A model generated the notes under the pieces. The model did not search any database and was not told the origin of the DNA. It saw nothing but the letters and a program-made list of their open reading frames with translations. A program made the position numbers and the translations under genes. A stretch of DNA of 64,000 nt from Mycolicibacterium neoaurum ATCC 25795 (lineage in GTDB: Bacteria > Actinomycetota > Actinomycetes > Mycobacteriales > Mycobacteriaceae): the NCBI RefSeq assembly GCF_000691525.1, contig NZ_JMDW01000017.1, forward strand, positions 52,822-116,821, read 5' to 3'. Below are positions 8,187 to 16,788 of the stretch, one piece after another (the stretch's first letter is position 1; the number at the start of each line of letters is the position of its first letter).

Positions 8187-8924
8187 TTAGAACGGCGTGC
8201 CCGCCAACCACGCGTCCCATACCTCCGCGTCCCCCAGGACCTCGACACCGGCCTCGGCCGCGGTGCGCCTGCGGGTGATGGCCAGCAGCAGATCGACCGC
8301 CCGCCCACGCACGGCGACGTCGCTCTTGCCGTGCGCATACGTCCAGGACAGCCCCTCCTCGTCGTGCACGACGCTCCACTCCCCGGTCGGCCCGAGGCCG
8401 TCATCGGTGGCGTGCAGGTGCAACGACTGACCCCGCGCGATCGGCTTGTACTGGGCGACAGACAGGTCCAGCCATTCGCTGACGCCGTCGGCTGCCAGAT
8501 CCGGGGGTAGGTCGAACTCGCGTCCGAGCGCCAGCAACGCGTCGGCACGGTGCACGGTCTGCTCGTGCACGCGGCGGCGGATCCACCAGCCGGGAATGTG
8601 CGGGCCGCCGAAGGTCCACACTTTGATGTTCGACCCGGCCTGCTCGACGGCGTCGACCAACCCCTGAGCACCCTCGTTGAGCCAGTCGATGGCCGCGTCC
8701 AAGTCCTCGGGCGGTTTGCCGTTGCGGACCTCGCGTGGGTCCAGCGCCTCGGTGCGCCGATCGGTGATGATCTGTGTGCACCAACGGTTTCCGCGACCGA
8801 CATGACGGAACAGCTGTTTGAGCGTCCACTCACCGCAGGTCGGTACCGGCGTCGCCGGGTCCGCATCGCGGATCAGTTCGCCGAAGTCTCTGGTTTGTTC
8901 GAGCAGGGCGGCTCGGAAGTCCAT
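8187..8924 (-). CDS. Maleylpyruvate isomerase-family protein (DinB-like, TIGR03083 type)
   Basis: A 245-residue protein of the DinB/mycothiol-dependent maleylpyruvate isomerase superfamily. The N-terminal four-helix part holds PVPTCGEWTLKQLFRHVGRG, the usual TPxxxWxxxDLxxHL-like motif, and R-x-VHEQTVHRADAL with the His residues expected to bind a metal. The C-terminal part is beta-rich and ends with a leucine-rich segment AVDLLLAITRR. Proteins of this family use mycothiol, the actinobacterial thiol, as cofactor, but the actual substrate is unknown. It sits 2 bp downstream of the P450 gene and 10 bp upstream of the SnoaL-like gene, so all four genes from the P450 to rmlA may be one transcript. 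Confidence 0.82.
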   Translation of the reverse strand: MDFRAALLEQTRDFGELIRDADPATPVPTCGEWTLKQLFRHVGRGNRWCTQIITDRRTEALDPREVRNGKPPEDLDAAIDWLNEGAQGLVDAVEQAGSNIKVWTFGGPHIPGWWIRRRVHEQTVHRADALLALGREFDLPPDLAADGVSEWLDLSVAQYKPIARGQSLHLHATDDGLGPTGEWSVVHDEEGLSWTYAHGKSDVAVRGRAVDLLLAITRRRTAAEAGVEVLGDAEVWDAWLAGTPF

Positions 8925-8926
8925 GC

Positions 8927-10255
8927 TTACGACGGTAGCGCGGCGCGGGTGTCGCCGAGGGCGATTGGCAGGGTGGCCCAGCCGCGCAGCACCCGGGTTT
9001 CGCGACGCGTTCCGGCCCCGGCGAGCGCGGCGTGGGGGAAGCGCTCGAAGAATGTCCGCAGCCCGACCTCACCCTCCGCCCTGGCCAGCGCGGCACCCAG
9101 GCAGAAGTGCCTGCCGCCGGAGAACGACAGATGCTTCCCGGCATTCGACCGCTCGATGTCGAAGCGGTGCGGGTCGTCGAAGACGTTCGGGTCACGGTTG
9201 GCGCCGGCGATGTAGACCAGCACCCCTTCCCCGGCGCGCACGCGGGTACCTGCCAGGTCCAGGTCCTTGGTGGCGATGCGCGCCGAGAGCTGCACCGGGG
9301 ATTCCAGGCGCAGGATCTCCTCGACGGCGATCGGCCACAGCTCGGGCCGTTCGGCGAGTGTGTGCAGGTGTTCGGGGTGTTGCAGCAGCAGTCTGATGCC
9401 GTTGCCCAGCAGATTGACGGTGGTCTCGAACCCGGCGGCGAGCACCAGACCGGCGGTGGCCACCAGTTCCTGTTCGGTCAGCGGACCGTCCTCGGATGCC
9501 TCGGAGGCGGTGATGATCTGGCTCATCAGATCGTCACCGGGGTTGCGGCGCAACTGCCGCAGATGCCCGACCAGCCAATCGTTGAAACCCTGGACCGCCG
9601 CGCTGACCTCTTGGTACTGCGGCCAGGTCAGGCCGATGTCCAGGCTGGCTGCGCCGTGCTCACCGAATTCCAGGACGCGGGCCCGGTCGTGCTCGGGGAC
9701 GCCGAGGATGTCACCGATGACGGTCACCGGCAACTGCCCGCAATACCGCGCCACGATGTCGACTGTGCCGGTCTCGGCCGTGAGGTCATCCAGCAGCCGG
9801 TTGGCGGTGTCCTGCACCCGATCTCGCAGCGCCGCCACAGCCCGGGTGGTGAACACCGAGGACACCAGCTTGCGGTAGCGGGTGTGCTGCGGCGCCTCGA
9901 CCGAGAGCATCGACGGCGGCTGGAGTGGGTGCAGCACATCGGGTTTGGTGCGGTCGATGACCCATTGCAGTGGCCCGGGCAGATTCGACCCGAGCGCCAG
10001 GACGCGGAAGTCCTCCGAGCGCAGGACATCGCTGCAGACCTTGTGGTCGACCGACAGGTACACCACCCGACCCTTGACCAGCGGTCCCTGCGCACGCAGT
10101 TCCTCGGTGAACGGGACCGGGTCGGCACGGATTGCGGGATCGGCGATCAACCGGCCCTGCGGATCGCCCCGGCGGGCGAACAGGGTCGAGATCCCACGGA
10201 CGAATCCGTGCATGGCCATCCAGTGGATACGTTCACGCATTGTCGCCATCATCAC
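8927..10255 (-). CDS. Cytochrome P450
   Basis: A 442-residue cytoplasmic P450 monooxygenase. It has the I-helix oxygen motif LAAGFETTVNLLGN, the K-helix E-x-x-R in EEILRLESPVQ, and the haem-binding loop FSGGRHFCLGAALA with the thiolate ligand near residue 385. Actinobacterial P450s of this layout need a separate ferredoxin and reductase, neither of which is adjacent. The substrate cannot be told. Several starts lie within six codons (GTG 10255, ATG 10252, 10249, 10240); the AGGGG just upstream best fits ATG 10249. It is divergent from a TetR gene across two palindromes, one of which covers the likely P450 transcription start. Confidence 0.93.
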   Translation of the reverse strand: MMMATMRERIHWMAMHGFVRGISTLFARRGDPQGRLIADPAIRADPVPFTEELRAQGPLVKGRVVYLSVDHKVCSDVLRSEDFRVLALGSNLPGPLQWVIDRTKPDVLHPLQPPSMLSVEAPQHTRYRKLVSSVFTTRAVAALRDRVQDTANRLLDDLTAETGTVDIVARYCGQLPVTVIGDILGVPEHDRARVLEFGEHGAASLDIGLTWPQYQEVSAAVQGFNDWLVGHLRQLRRNPGDDLMSQIITASEASEDGPLTEQELVATAGLVLAAGFETTVNLLGNGIRLLLQHPEHLHTLAERPELWPIAVEEILRLESPVQLSARIATKDLDLAGTRVRAGEGVLVYIAGANRDPNVFDDPHRFDIERSNAGKHLSFSGGRHFCLGAALARAEGEVGLRTFFERFPHAALAGAGTRRETRVLRGWATLPIALGDTRAALPS

Positions 10256-10260
10256 CCCTA

Positions 10261-10312
10261 ACCGAATCGCGGTTCGGTACTGTATTCGCAGCCTACCGAA
10301 TTACAATTCGGT
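10261..10312. promoter_or_regulatory. Paired TetR-type operators and divergent promoters
   Basis: Two related 18-bp dyads fill the gap between the P450 and tetR genes. The one at 10261-10278 has arms ACCGAA and TTCGGT with one internal mismatch. The one at 10295-10312 is perfect, ACCGAATT and AATTCGGT around a 2-bp centre. The second contains TACAAT (10302-10307), a good -10 element placed for a leaderless start at the GTG 10313. On the other strand TACAGT (10284-10279) would start P450 transcription inside the first dyad. The natural reading is autoregulation by the TetR protein and repression of the P450 operon. Confidence 0.75.
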
Positions 10313-10945
10313 GTGGCAAGGATCCGGATACCAGCAGCACAGCGACGTGCGCGCATCCTCGACGCGGCCGTCGAGACCTTCGCCGAGCATGGCTTCGCCG
10401 AGGCCAAGATGCAGGACATCGCCAGCCTGGCCGGGGTGGTTCCTTCCGTTCTCTACGACCACTTCGGGTCCAAGCGCGAACTACATCTCGCCGTCATCGA
10501 GGAGCACGCCACCCAGCTGCGGGAGCATTCACTGCGCCGCGTCGAGGGCGCCACCCCGGAAGAGATGGTGCGCGCCAGCATCTCCAACTACTTCGAGTTC
10601 GTCGAGGCCGATCCGTTCATGTGGCGATTCCTGCACCGCGACCCGCCCGCCGACTCCGAGACCGCCAAGGTGGTCGAGGAGATCATCGGCCGCGGGACCG
10701 CCGCCATCGCCGATCTGATCCGTCTCGGCGCCGGGGAGACCACATCCGTGCGCGGCATCACAGTCGACGATTCGGCGTGGATCCTGGCTCGGGCCACCCA
10801 ATCTGCCTGCGATGGGGTCGCCACCTGGTGGTATGAGAACCGCGACGTACCGCGCGAGCGCGTCGTCGAGTTGGTGTTCATGTTGCTCTGGCAGGGCTTC
10901 GACGGGATGTTGCGCAACGGCGTCACCGGCCAACAACAGCTCTGA
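10313..10945 (+). CDS. TetR-family transcriptional regulator
   Basis: A 210-residue TetR protein. The N-terminal helix-turn-helix is clear: RRARILDAAVETFAEHGF, then MQDIASLAGVVPSVLYDHFGSKRELHLAV. The C-terminal helical part, from about residue 75, should bind a ligand and dimerise; it contains MWRFLHRDPPADSETAKVV. The GTG start lies directly after a perfect palindrome and its -10 box, so the mRNA is probably leaderless. It is divergent from the P450 gene, whose operon it likely controls. The ligand is unknown. Confidence 0.92.
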   Translation: MARIRIPAAQRRARILDAAVETFAEHGFAEAKMQDIASLAGVVPSVLYDHFGSKRELHLAVIEEHATQLREHSLRRVEGATPEEMVRASISNYFEFVEADPFMWRFLHRDPPADSETAKVVEEIIGRGTAAIADLIRLGAGETTSVRGITVDDSAWILARATQSACDGVATWWYENRDVPRERVVELVFMLLWQGFDGMLRNGVTGQQQL

Positions 10946-10991
10946 CGACTATCGTGGCGGTTCGACCACTCGCGCAGGAGGCGGAACGCTC

Positions 10992-12533
10992 ATATCCCAC
11001 GGACCCCGGCCCAGGACACCACGACGGTCGCGGCGCGCCATTCACTGGATCGCCGCGCTGGGGGCTGCGGTCATGGTGGCGGGGTGTGGACAGGCCATCC
11101 CGGTAGCCGCCCCGCCGGTCTCGACCGCCGCGGTGTCGAGCACTCCGGACTGGTGCCCGAGCATCCTGCACCATGTCACCGAGTGCGGGGTCATCCAGCG
11201 CCCCCTGCTCGACGGCGCACCCGAACTGGGCACCATCGACGTCGGCTATGCCCTCGTACGCCACAGCGGTGACAATCCCGAACCGGCGGGCACGATCATG
11301 CCCAACCCGGGCGGCCCCGGCGTCCCGGTGATCGCGTGGGGTCCCGATGTCGCCGCGCTGACCCCGGGTGTCCTCGAGGATTACGACGTGCTGTTGATCG
11401 ATCCGCGCGGGATCGGTGAATCCTCGCCGATGGACTGCGCGGTCGACGGTTTCGCCTTCGCGATCGGCACCCGGTCCGACCAGCGCGACGCCGTCGCCCA
11501 GTGCGCCGACCATCTCGGCCCTCGCGCCGGCGCCTACACGTCCGCGGCCACCGCCGATGATTTCGATGCCGTGCGCGATCATCTCGGCATCGACAAGGTG
11601 ATCGCCTACGGCGCCTCCTATGGCACCTATCTGATGACGGTGTACGCCCAGCGCCATCCCGATCACGTGCAATCCATCGTCCTGGCGGGTGCCTATCCGC
11701 TGCACTTCGACCCGCTGCAGCGGCCCAACGCCGAGGCGGTCGACCTGGCGTTGCACCGGATCTGCGATCGCAGCGGCGCCTGCGACGGCAACGTCGCGGT
11801 GGCCGATCTACGGATGGTGACCGCCGCACTGCGCGAGTCCCCGATCACCGTCGACGACGCCTTGGTGACCGAGGGCGAGTTCGCCAACCTCGTCTTCGAG
11901 GGAGCCACCAGCGGGGTGGGCGCCGATCCCGACGAGACGACGGTGCTGGGCGAATTACCTGCGGCACTGCACCGTTACGTCAATGGTGACGATCAAGCTC
12001 TGCGCGATCTGATCGCCGAGCTCGGCGTGCCCGGCTATACCCCGGTGGGTGACGACCTGTACATCGCCATCTCGTGCAACGACTATCTACCGCTGTGGTC
12101 CACGAAATCCGATGCGGCGGAACGGGAGAACCAGTTCGAGAGCGCCGTGCAGGGGGCCGGTGATCTCGGCTCGTTCAGCGCTCAGGGCTTCGCCGAGGCG
12201 CAGCATGACGGCGGGGACATCTGCATCAAATGGCCGGCGGCGGCACATCAGAAGCGTCCCGACCAGGTCCACACTCCACTGCCGGACGTGCCGGTGCTGG
12301 TGCTGTCCGGCGACCTGGACGCCGTTACGCCCGATGCCAACGGCCTGCTGACCGCCCGTCAGTTCCCGCATTCGACGTTCGTGACGGTGCCCAATGTCGG
12401 ACACACCCCCGACAGCGAGCCCAGCGGGTGCGTCGCCGACATCATCGACCGCTTCGTGCGCTCCGGGTCGACCGGACCACTGGACTGCCTGGACGCCATT
12501 CCGCCGATCCAAGTCCAACCCGTGACCGACTGA
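10992..12533 (+). CDS. Secreted lipoprotein alpha/beta hydrolase with TAP-like C-terminal domain
   Basis: About 513 residues. The alpha/beta hydrolase core has the oxyanion-side PNPGGPG, nucleophile elbow YGASYGTYLM, and a C-terminal half with VLVLSGDLDAVTP (Asp) and VPNVGHTP (His). These three complete the triad of the tripeptidyl-peptidase/SlpE-like family, which includes the mycobacterial exported hydrolases Rv2223c/Rv2224c. The N-terminus is Arg-rich followed by a hydrophobic helix ending in the lipobox VAGC (Cys about residue 32), so the product should be a lipoprotein outside the membrane. The start is odd: no ATG, GTG or TTG occurs in frame between 10833 (inside tetR) and 11071. A strong AGGAGG at 10976-10981 is followed ten bases later by ATA at 10992, which I take as the probable non-canonical start. 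Confidence 0.85.
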   Translation: MSHGPRPRTPRRSRRAIHWIAALGAAVMVAGCGQAIPVAAPPVSTAAVSSTPDWCPSILHHVTECGVIQRPLLDGAPELGTIDVGYALVRHSGDNPEPAGTIMPNPGGPGVPVIAWGPDVAALTPGVLEDYDVLLIDPRGIGESSPMDCAVDGFAFAIGTRSDQRDAVAQCADHLGPRAGAYTSAATADDFDAVRDHLGIDKVIAYGASYGTYLMTVYAQRHPDHVQSIVLAGAYPLHFDPLQRPNAEAVDLALHRICDRSGACDGNVAVADLRMVTAALRESPITVDDALVTEGEFANLVFEGATSGVGADPDETTVLGELPAALHRYVNGDDQALRDLIAELGVPGYTPVGDDLYIAISCNDYLPLWSTKSDAAERENQFESAVQGAGDLGSFSAQGFAEAQHDGGDICIKWPAAAHQKRPDQVHTPLPDVPVLVLSGDLDAVTPDANGLLTARQFPHSTFVTVPNVGHTPDSEPSGCVADIIDRFVRSGSTGPLDCLDAIPPIQVQPVTD

Positions 12534-12539
12534 CCGGGC

Positions 12540-14216
12540 TCAGCTGCAGAAGATCAGGAAGCAGTTGCTCCCCGGTGCGGCCGGGCCGCCGGGCCCACCC
12601 GGGCCGGACTGGCTGCCCGGACCTGAACTACCGCGACCAGAATCGCCGCGGCCCGAATCACCTCGGCCGTAACCGGATTCACCACGCGGTCCGCCCGAGC
12701 CGGGGCCAGCCCCACTCGGGCCGGCACTGGGCGAGCCACCGTTTCCGCCGCCGGGCCACTGCGGGAGCTGCGGCCACTGTGGTGGCTGCGGCTGCTGGGG
12801 TTGCGGCTGGGGACGCGTCGGTTGGGGTTGCGGCTGGGTCTGCTGCGGCGGTGTCCAATCCGGCCAGCCGGAGTCGTCATCGTCGTAGTAGTCGGGACGC
12901 TGCGGCTGCTGTTCCCACGGCGGCGTCCATACCGGCCACTGCGGGCGCGGCAGCACGATCACCGGCGGCGGCAGCACCACCGGCGGGATGAACGCGGGTG
13001 CGGGCGCCGGGGCCGGGGCGGCAGGCGCGGGGGCCGGCGGCGGGGCGGCAGGCGCGGGTGCCGGGGCCGGAGCCTGCGGGGCGGGCGCCTCTACGTAGAC
13101 CTGGCGCGGCGCGGGCGCCTGCTGCACCACGGGGATCGGGGCCTTGATCGTCTGGGCGACCTCGGGCGCCGGCGGCGGGGCGGGCTGGACCGGCAGCGCT
13201 TCTGGTGCCGGCGCCGGGGCCTGCATGCTGGGCGCCACCGCGGCCCGTGCGGGTGCGGGACGTTCGTCGGCAGTCGGGCGGATGCTCACGGCCAGCGAGA
13301 TGGCCAGGGCCACCACGCCGACGACGAAGATCGATGCCATGGCGCTGCCGATCAGCAGGAACGGTTTGCGTTCCTCGTCGGCGGGCAGCTCGGCATCCAG
13401 TCCGGACAGGTCATCGGGGATCTCGGCGTAATTGGGGACCGCGCTGACCGCCAGCTGGGTGTCGGCGGTGTGCAGCGCCGAACCCGCGGTCGGGCCGTCG
13501 GGGTCCAGTGAGTACGCCAGCCCGACCGTCGAGGCCTCGTACATCGGTGCGGCGGCCGAGGCCAGGGCGGCACCGCGGGCCAGGGCGAGTCCGGATTCCT
13601 CGGGTGCGCTGACCGGGATGTCGACCAGATCGGCCAGATGTTCCTTGACCGCGGCGACGTCGATGCCCGAGCCCACCACGAACATGCCCTCGGGCGCGGT
13701 GTCCTGGCTCGCCACCGCGGCGGCCATATCGCCGAGGACGGCCATCGCGTCGGTGCTGTGCAGGCTGCGGCTGAGCACCTTGACCACCGAGCCGTCGTCA
13801 CCGCGGACAACCGACAGCGTGGCGGTGTCGCGGTCGAGGAACAGCAACGCAGTGGAGGCGTAGCCGACCGCGCGGCCGGCGGCCTGGGCCAGCGCGCCGG
13901 CGGCGTGCAATTCGGACACCAGCATCACGTCGGTGAGTCCGCGCGCAGCCAATGCGTCACGCAGGACGGCGGCCTCGGTGTGGTCGGTCCAGGTGACGCC
14001 GATCGATTTAAGATGATGTCCGCCGGCTTCGGCGCTCTCCTGCGTGCCGAGCACGGCCTCGACCACCTGCTCGGCCGCGCTGGGCGTTGCTGCGCCCGCC
14101 GCGGCGCTGACGTCGAATACGTCGTGATCGACGGTCGCGCCGTCGCCCTTCTCCCCTTCGACCAGCACCATCCGCACTGTCGTAGGTGTCAGGGACACAC
14201 CGAGTACGATGTCCAC
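12540..14216 (-). CDS. Rv0312-like membrane protein with Pro/Gly-rich C-terminus (DUF7159 type)
   Basis: A 558-residue mycobacterial protein. Residues 1-265 form an actin/FtsA-like or DUF7159-type domain starting MDIVLGVSLTPTTVRMVLVE. One membrane helix lies at about 285-310 (LLIGSAMASIFVVGVVALA). The remaining ~245 residues are extremely rich in Pro, Ala, Gln and Gly, with repeats such as GRGDSGRGDSGRG. The protein ends in CFLIFCS with two cysteines. The architecture suggests a cytoplasmic N-terminal domain and a disordered tail outside the membrane, reaching into the cell wall. Rv0312 is the likely counterpart; function unknown. It converges on the hydrolase gene with six bases between the stops. 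Confidence 0.8.
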   Translation of the reverse strand: MDIVLGVSLTPTTVRMVLVEGEKGDGATVDHDVFDVSAAAGAATPSAAEQVVEAVLGTQESAEAGGHHLKSIGVTWTDHTEAAVLRDALAARGLTDVMLVSELHAAGALAQAAGRAVGYASTALLFLDRDTATLSVVRGDDGSVVKVLSRSLHSTDAMAVLGDMAAAVASQDTAPEGMFVVGSGIDVAAVKEHLADLVDIPVSAPEESGLALARGAALASAAAPMYEASTVGLAYSLDPDGPTAGSALHTADTQLAVSAVPNYAEIPDDLSGLDAELPADEERKPFLLIGSAMASIFVVGVVALAISLAVSIRPTADERPAPARAAVAPSMQAPAPAPEALPVQPAPPPAPEVAQTIKAPIPVVQQAPAPRQVYVEAPAPQAPAPAPAPAAPPPAPAPAAPAPAPAPAFIPPVVLPPPVIVLPRPQWPVWTPPWEQQPQRPDYYDDDDSGWPDWTPPQQTQPQPQPTRPQPQPQQPQPPQWPQLPQWPGGGNGGSPSAGPSGAGPGSGGPRGESGYGRGDSGRGDSGRGSSGPGSQSGPGGPGGPAAPGSNCFLIFCS

Positions 14217-14364
14217 TTACCCCTCCAAAGTGTTTGCTACATCGCGCGTTTTGCCGCAACCGAAACGTCGACACAAACCGGCAACTAGTTGTTCATCGCC
14301 ACGAGCAGCACCGTCGTTACATCCGGCGGCGTTAGCTAGCGCATGAAACAAACCCTACGCGGGT

Positions 14365-14934
14365 TCAGCGCTGAGGGAAGTTCAGATACGAGCGCGACGG
14401 CGTCGGTCCGCGCTGTCCCTGGTACTTGGAACCGGCCTTGCTGCTGCCGTACGGATGCTCGGCGGGGCTGGTCAGCCGCAGCAGGCACAGCTGGCCGATC
14501 TTCATGCCCGGCCACAGCGTGATGGGCAGGTTCGCGACGTTGGAAAGCTCCAGGGTGATGTGCCCGGTGAAGCCCGGGTCGATGAACCCGGCGGTGGAGT
14601 GGGTCAGCAGACCCAGGCGACCCAGCGAGGACTTACCCTCCAGGCGTCCGGCCAGGTCATCGGGCAGGGTGCAGCGCTCCAGGGTCGCCCCGAGCACGAA
14701 CTCGCCCGGGTGCAGGACGAAGGGTTCGCCCTCCTTGGGTTCCACCAGCGTGGTCAGGTCGTCCTGGCGCAGCGCCGGGTCGATGTGGGTGTAGCGGGTG
14801 TTGTTGAACACCCGGAACAGACTGTCCAGGCGGACGTCGATGCTGGAGGGCTGGATCAGATCGTCGTCATGCGGGTCCAGCGCCAGCCGGCCCGCGGCGA
14901 TCTCGGCGCGGATATCGCGATCGGAGAGCAGCAC
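14365..14934 (-). CDS. dcd: dCTP deaminase (bifunctional dCTP deaminase/dUTPase type)
   Basis: A 189-residue enzyme of the trimeric dUTPase fold. It starts MLLSDRDIRAEIAAGRLALD and has DLIQPSSIDVRLDSLF, the nucleotide-binding GRLEGKSSLGRLGL, and the catalytic-glutamate segment HSTAGFIDPGFTGHITLE. The C-terminal QGQRGPTPSRSYLNF closes over the active site. The mycobacterial enzyme (Rv0321) converts dCTP through to dUMP, feeding thymidylate synthesis and keeping dUTP low. Length and motifs match fully. A 148-bp gap separates it from the Rv0312-like gene downstream and 23 bp from the cupin gene upstream. Confidence 0.97.
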   Translation of the reverse strand: MLLSDRDIRAEIAAGRLALDPHDDDLIQPSSIDVRLDSLFRVFNNTRYTHIDPALRQDDLTTLVEPKEGEPFVLHPGEFVLGATLERCTLPDDLAGRLEGKSSLGRLGLLTHSTAGFIDPGFTGHITLELSNVANLPITLWPGMKIGQLCLLRLTSPAEHPYGSSKAGSKYQGQRGPTPSRSYLNFPQR

Positions 14935-14957
14935 GCGGTGAGCCTAACCGCCGCGGG

Positions 14958-15398
14958 TCAGGGGCAGGCGGCTGGCGCGTCCGCGCGGACGGGTTGGTCG
15001 GCGGGCAGCGTGTAGGTGACCACGGCATTGGCATCGTGCGGGCTGTCGTTGCGCACGACATGCGGGACGCCGGCCGGGATGACGATGGCCTGGCCGGCCA
15101 GGTACGGGGTCGGGGCGCACTGGTCGGCGGTCTGCAGTGTGACGGTCCCGCCGGTGATGACGGTGTGCTCGACGCCGGGGTGGGTGTGCCAACCGCTGCT
15201 GGCCGGCGGGTGCAACAGGAGTTCCTGGACGTAGAGGGTGGTCGGGCCCGTCGTCTGGATCTGCACCGGCTGGTCGCCGGTCCCGGTGGCCAGCTCGGTC
15301 CGCTCGATATCACCGTCGGGCGGAGTGGCCGCGGCGACCGGTGCGACGGCGATGCTCAGGCTCAGCGCGGCGGCCGAAGCGGCGGCAAGGCGTTTCAT
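14958..15398 (-). CDS. Exported cupin-domain protein
   Basis: A 146-residue protein with a signal peptide (MKRLAAASAAALSLSIAVAP, cleavage likely after VAAA) and a single cupin barrel. Cupin motif 1 is visible as GWHTHPGVEHTVITGG, including the H-x-H and Glu metal ligands, and motif 2 as PAGVPHVVRND with the third His. A metal-binding cupin outside the membrane could be a dioxygenase, isomerase or sensor; nothing in the sequence decides. It is 23 bp upstream of dcd on the same strand and may be co-transcribed, but no functional tie to dcd is evident. Confidence 0.85.
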   Translation of the reverse strand: MKRLAAASAAALSLSIAVAPVAAATPPDGDIERTELATGTGDQPVQIQTTGPTTLYVQELLLHPPASSGWHTHPGVEHTVITGGTVTLQTADQCAPTPYLAGQAIVIPAGVPHVVRNDSPHDANAVVTYTLPADQPVRADAPAACP

Positions 15399-15455
15399 GG
15401 ATCCCCCAGCTCGTGAATCGGTATGGCCTGGGTGCTAGCCTTCCTGATCAAACAG

Positions 15456-15529
15456 GCCGATGTAGTTCAATGGCAGAACATCAGCTTCCCAAGCTGAATA
15501 CGCGGGTTCGATTCCCGTCATCGGCTCCA
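15456..15529 (+). tRNA. tRNA-Gly (anticodon CCC)
   Basis: A full cloverleaf can be folded. The acceptor stem GCCGATG pairs with CATCGGC, the D-arm contains TAGTTCAATGGCAGAACA, and the anticodon stem TCAGC/GCTGA carries the loop TTCCCAA. The T-arm is GCGGGTTCGATTCCCGT. The anticodon CCC reads glycine codon GGG. The discriminator base is T at 15526 and CCA is encoded at 15527-15529. A glycine tRNA lies near dcd in M. tuberculosis as I recall. Confidence 0.95.
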
Positions 15530-15561
15530 CACACGGTGAGCAGTAACGCCGGAGCGAGAAA

Positions 15562-16788
15562 CTACTTCAGGCTGTCGATTCTCGTCCGCAGCATCTCGGC
15601 GAGACGCTCGGTCTCCCGGTCGCCGAAACCGATCTGCTCGCATCGCTCCGGCCACGGGTCTGCGGCGTCGACGACTGCGTCGATCATCCTGGAGACCGCG
15701 CGTTGCCGCAGCCCGAGACGCTCCCCCGCGTCGATGAAATGGGCGCGGTTCAGCTTATTGGCACGGCCGTACAGATTGAGCGCCATCGGGTCTTTCCAGC
15801 CCGCGTACGGCTGGGTGCACAGCAGGTCGTAGGCAGGAGTCGGTTGCCATATTCCGTTCGGATTGTAGATCGAGAGGTTCTTGCCATGCAGATCGCCATT
15901 GCCGATAAGCCAGGAAAAGACAACGGTTTTGAGCAACTCGGCGACTGCCGCCACTCTGGAACCGCCGCCGCGCGCACACGCCTCGGCGAGTTCGGTGATG
16001 GCGGCCTCGGTTTTGATGCGGTACTTCGAGGCGGGGTAGACATTCGCGACCTGGCACGCATCCTCCTGGGCAAGCCGGACGGAGCCTTCGCGATCGAATC
16101 GGGTTATCAGCAAGGCGCTTTGCCCCTGGGCGTCGTGCAGCACCGAGGTCTTGGCGACTCGCAGGCCGCACTCCGCGGCCATCGTCATGAAGAAGTGCTC
16201 GTTCTCGACAATCAGCGGATACTGCGCCGGACTGAGCTTCAGGATCGCCGGCCCCGACGCCGTCTGCGTGGGCGTCGACAACATACCGGCGCTGACCTTG
16301 GGTTGAACACCCGCCAGACCCACCGGGTCAGCCTCCACAGAACCGGACATCTTTGCGAAAACGGCACGGAAGTCGGTGTCACGCTGGGGGTCGAACAGGG
16401 GCAAGGGCCGGATCGGATCCGCCCCGGCGGGGAACACCTGGACGTTGCCGATCGTGTCGGCTCCGATGGCAAGCAGCAAGGTGAGGTGATCATCGGCAGA
16501 GGTTTTGGTCGACGAGGTCACCACACCCAGCCGGACGCCCTCGGGGAGTAGCCCCGCGAAGAACGCGGGAACAGACCCACCGGTGGTGATCACCGGGTAC
16601 TCGCCGGAACGTAGCAGCGACCAGGAAACCGACCGGTCACGGACCCGACCGTCGAGGGCTCCCTCATCGAGGTAAGCGAAGCTGATGCCGTCCCCGCCTT
16701 GTCGCACCAATTGGGCGGCAAGGCTGTCGCCGATATAGACATCCGCCGAGTCGATCTCGCGCAAGTCGAGAGGCAGCGGGTCGGTCAT
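15562..16788 (-). CDS. hipA: HipA-family serine/threonine kinase toxin
   Basis: A 408-residue HipA-like kinase. The N-terminal region holds GEYPVITTGGSVPAFFAGLLPEG, and the phosphorylation-loop-like LAGVQPKVSAG lies where E. coli HipA has SGVQPK. The kinase core shows LLITRFDRE, the catalytic loop GNGDLHGKNLS with D299 as catalytic base, and the metal-binding segment TPAYDLLCT. E. coli HipA phosphorylates glutamyl-tRNA synthetase and stalls translation; the target here is unknown. Its start overlaps the stop of the antitoxin gene by four bases (ATGA), the usual hipBA order. The residue equivalent to E. coli Ser150 in SGVQPK is alanine here, which may alter autophosphorylation. Confidence 0.93.
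   Translation of the reverse strand: MTDPLPLDLREIDSADVYIGDSLAAQLVRQGGDGISFAYLDEGALDGRVRDRSVSWSLLRSGEYPVITTGGSVPAFFAGLLPEGVRLGVVTSSTKTSADDHLTLLLAIGADTIGNVQVFPAGADPIRPLPLFDPQRDTDFRAVFAKMSGSVEADPVGLAGVQPKVSAGMLSTPTQTASGPAILKLSPAQYPLIVENEHFFMTMAAECGLRVAKTSVLHDAQGQSALLITRFDREGSVRLAQEDACQVANVYPASKYRIKTEAAITELAEACARGGGSRVAAVAELLKTVVFSWLIGNGDLHGKNLSIYNPNGIWQPTPAYDLLCTQPYAGWKDPMALNLYGRANKLNRAHFIDAGERLGLRQRAVSRMIDAVVDAADPWPERCEQIGFGDRETERLAEMLRTRIDSLK

Noticed and set aside
12230..13511. Plus-strand frames opposite the Pro-rich Rv0312-like gene
   Set aside because: Arg/Gly/Ala-rich shadow translations of proline-rich coding sequence, without start signals or domains.
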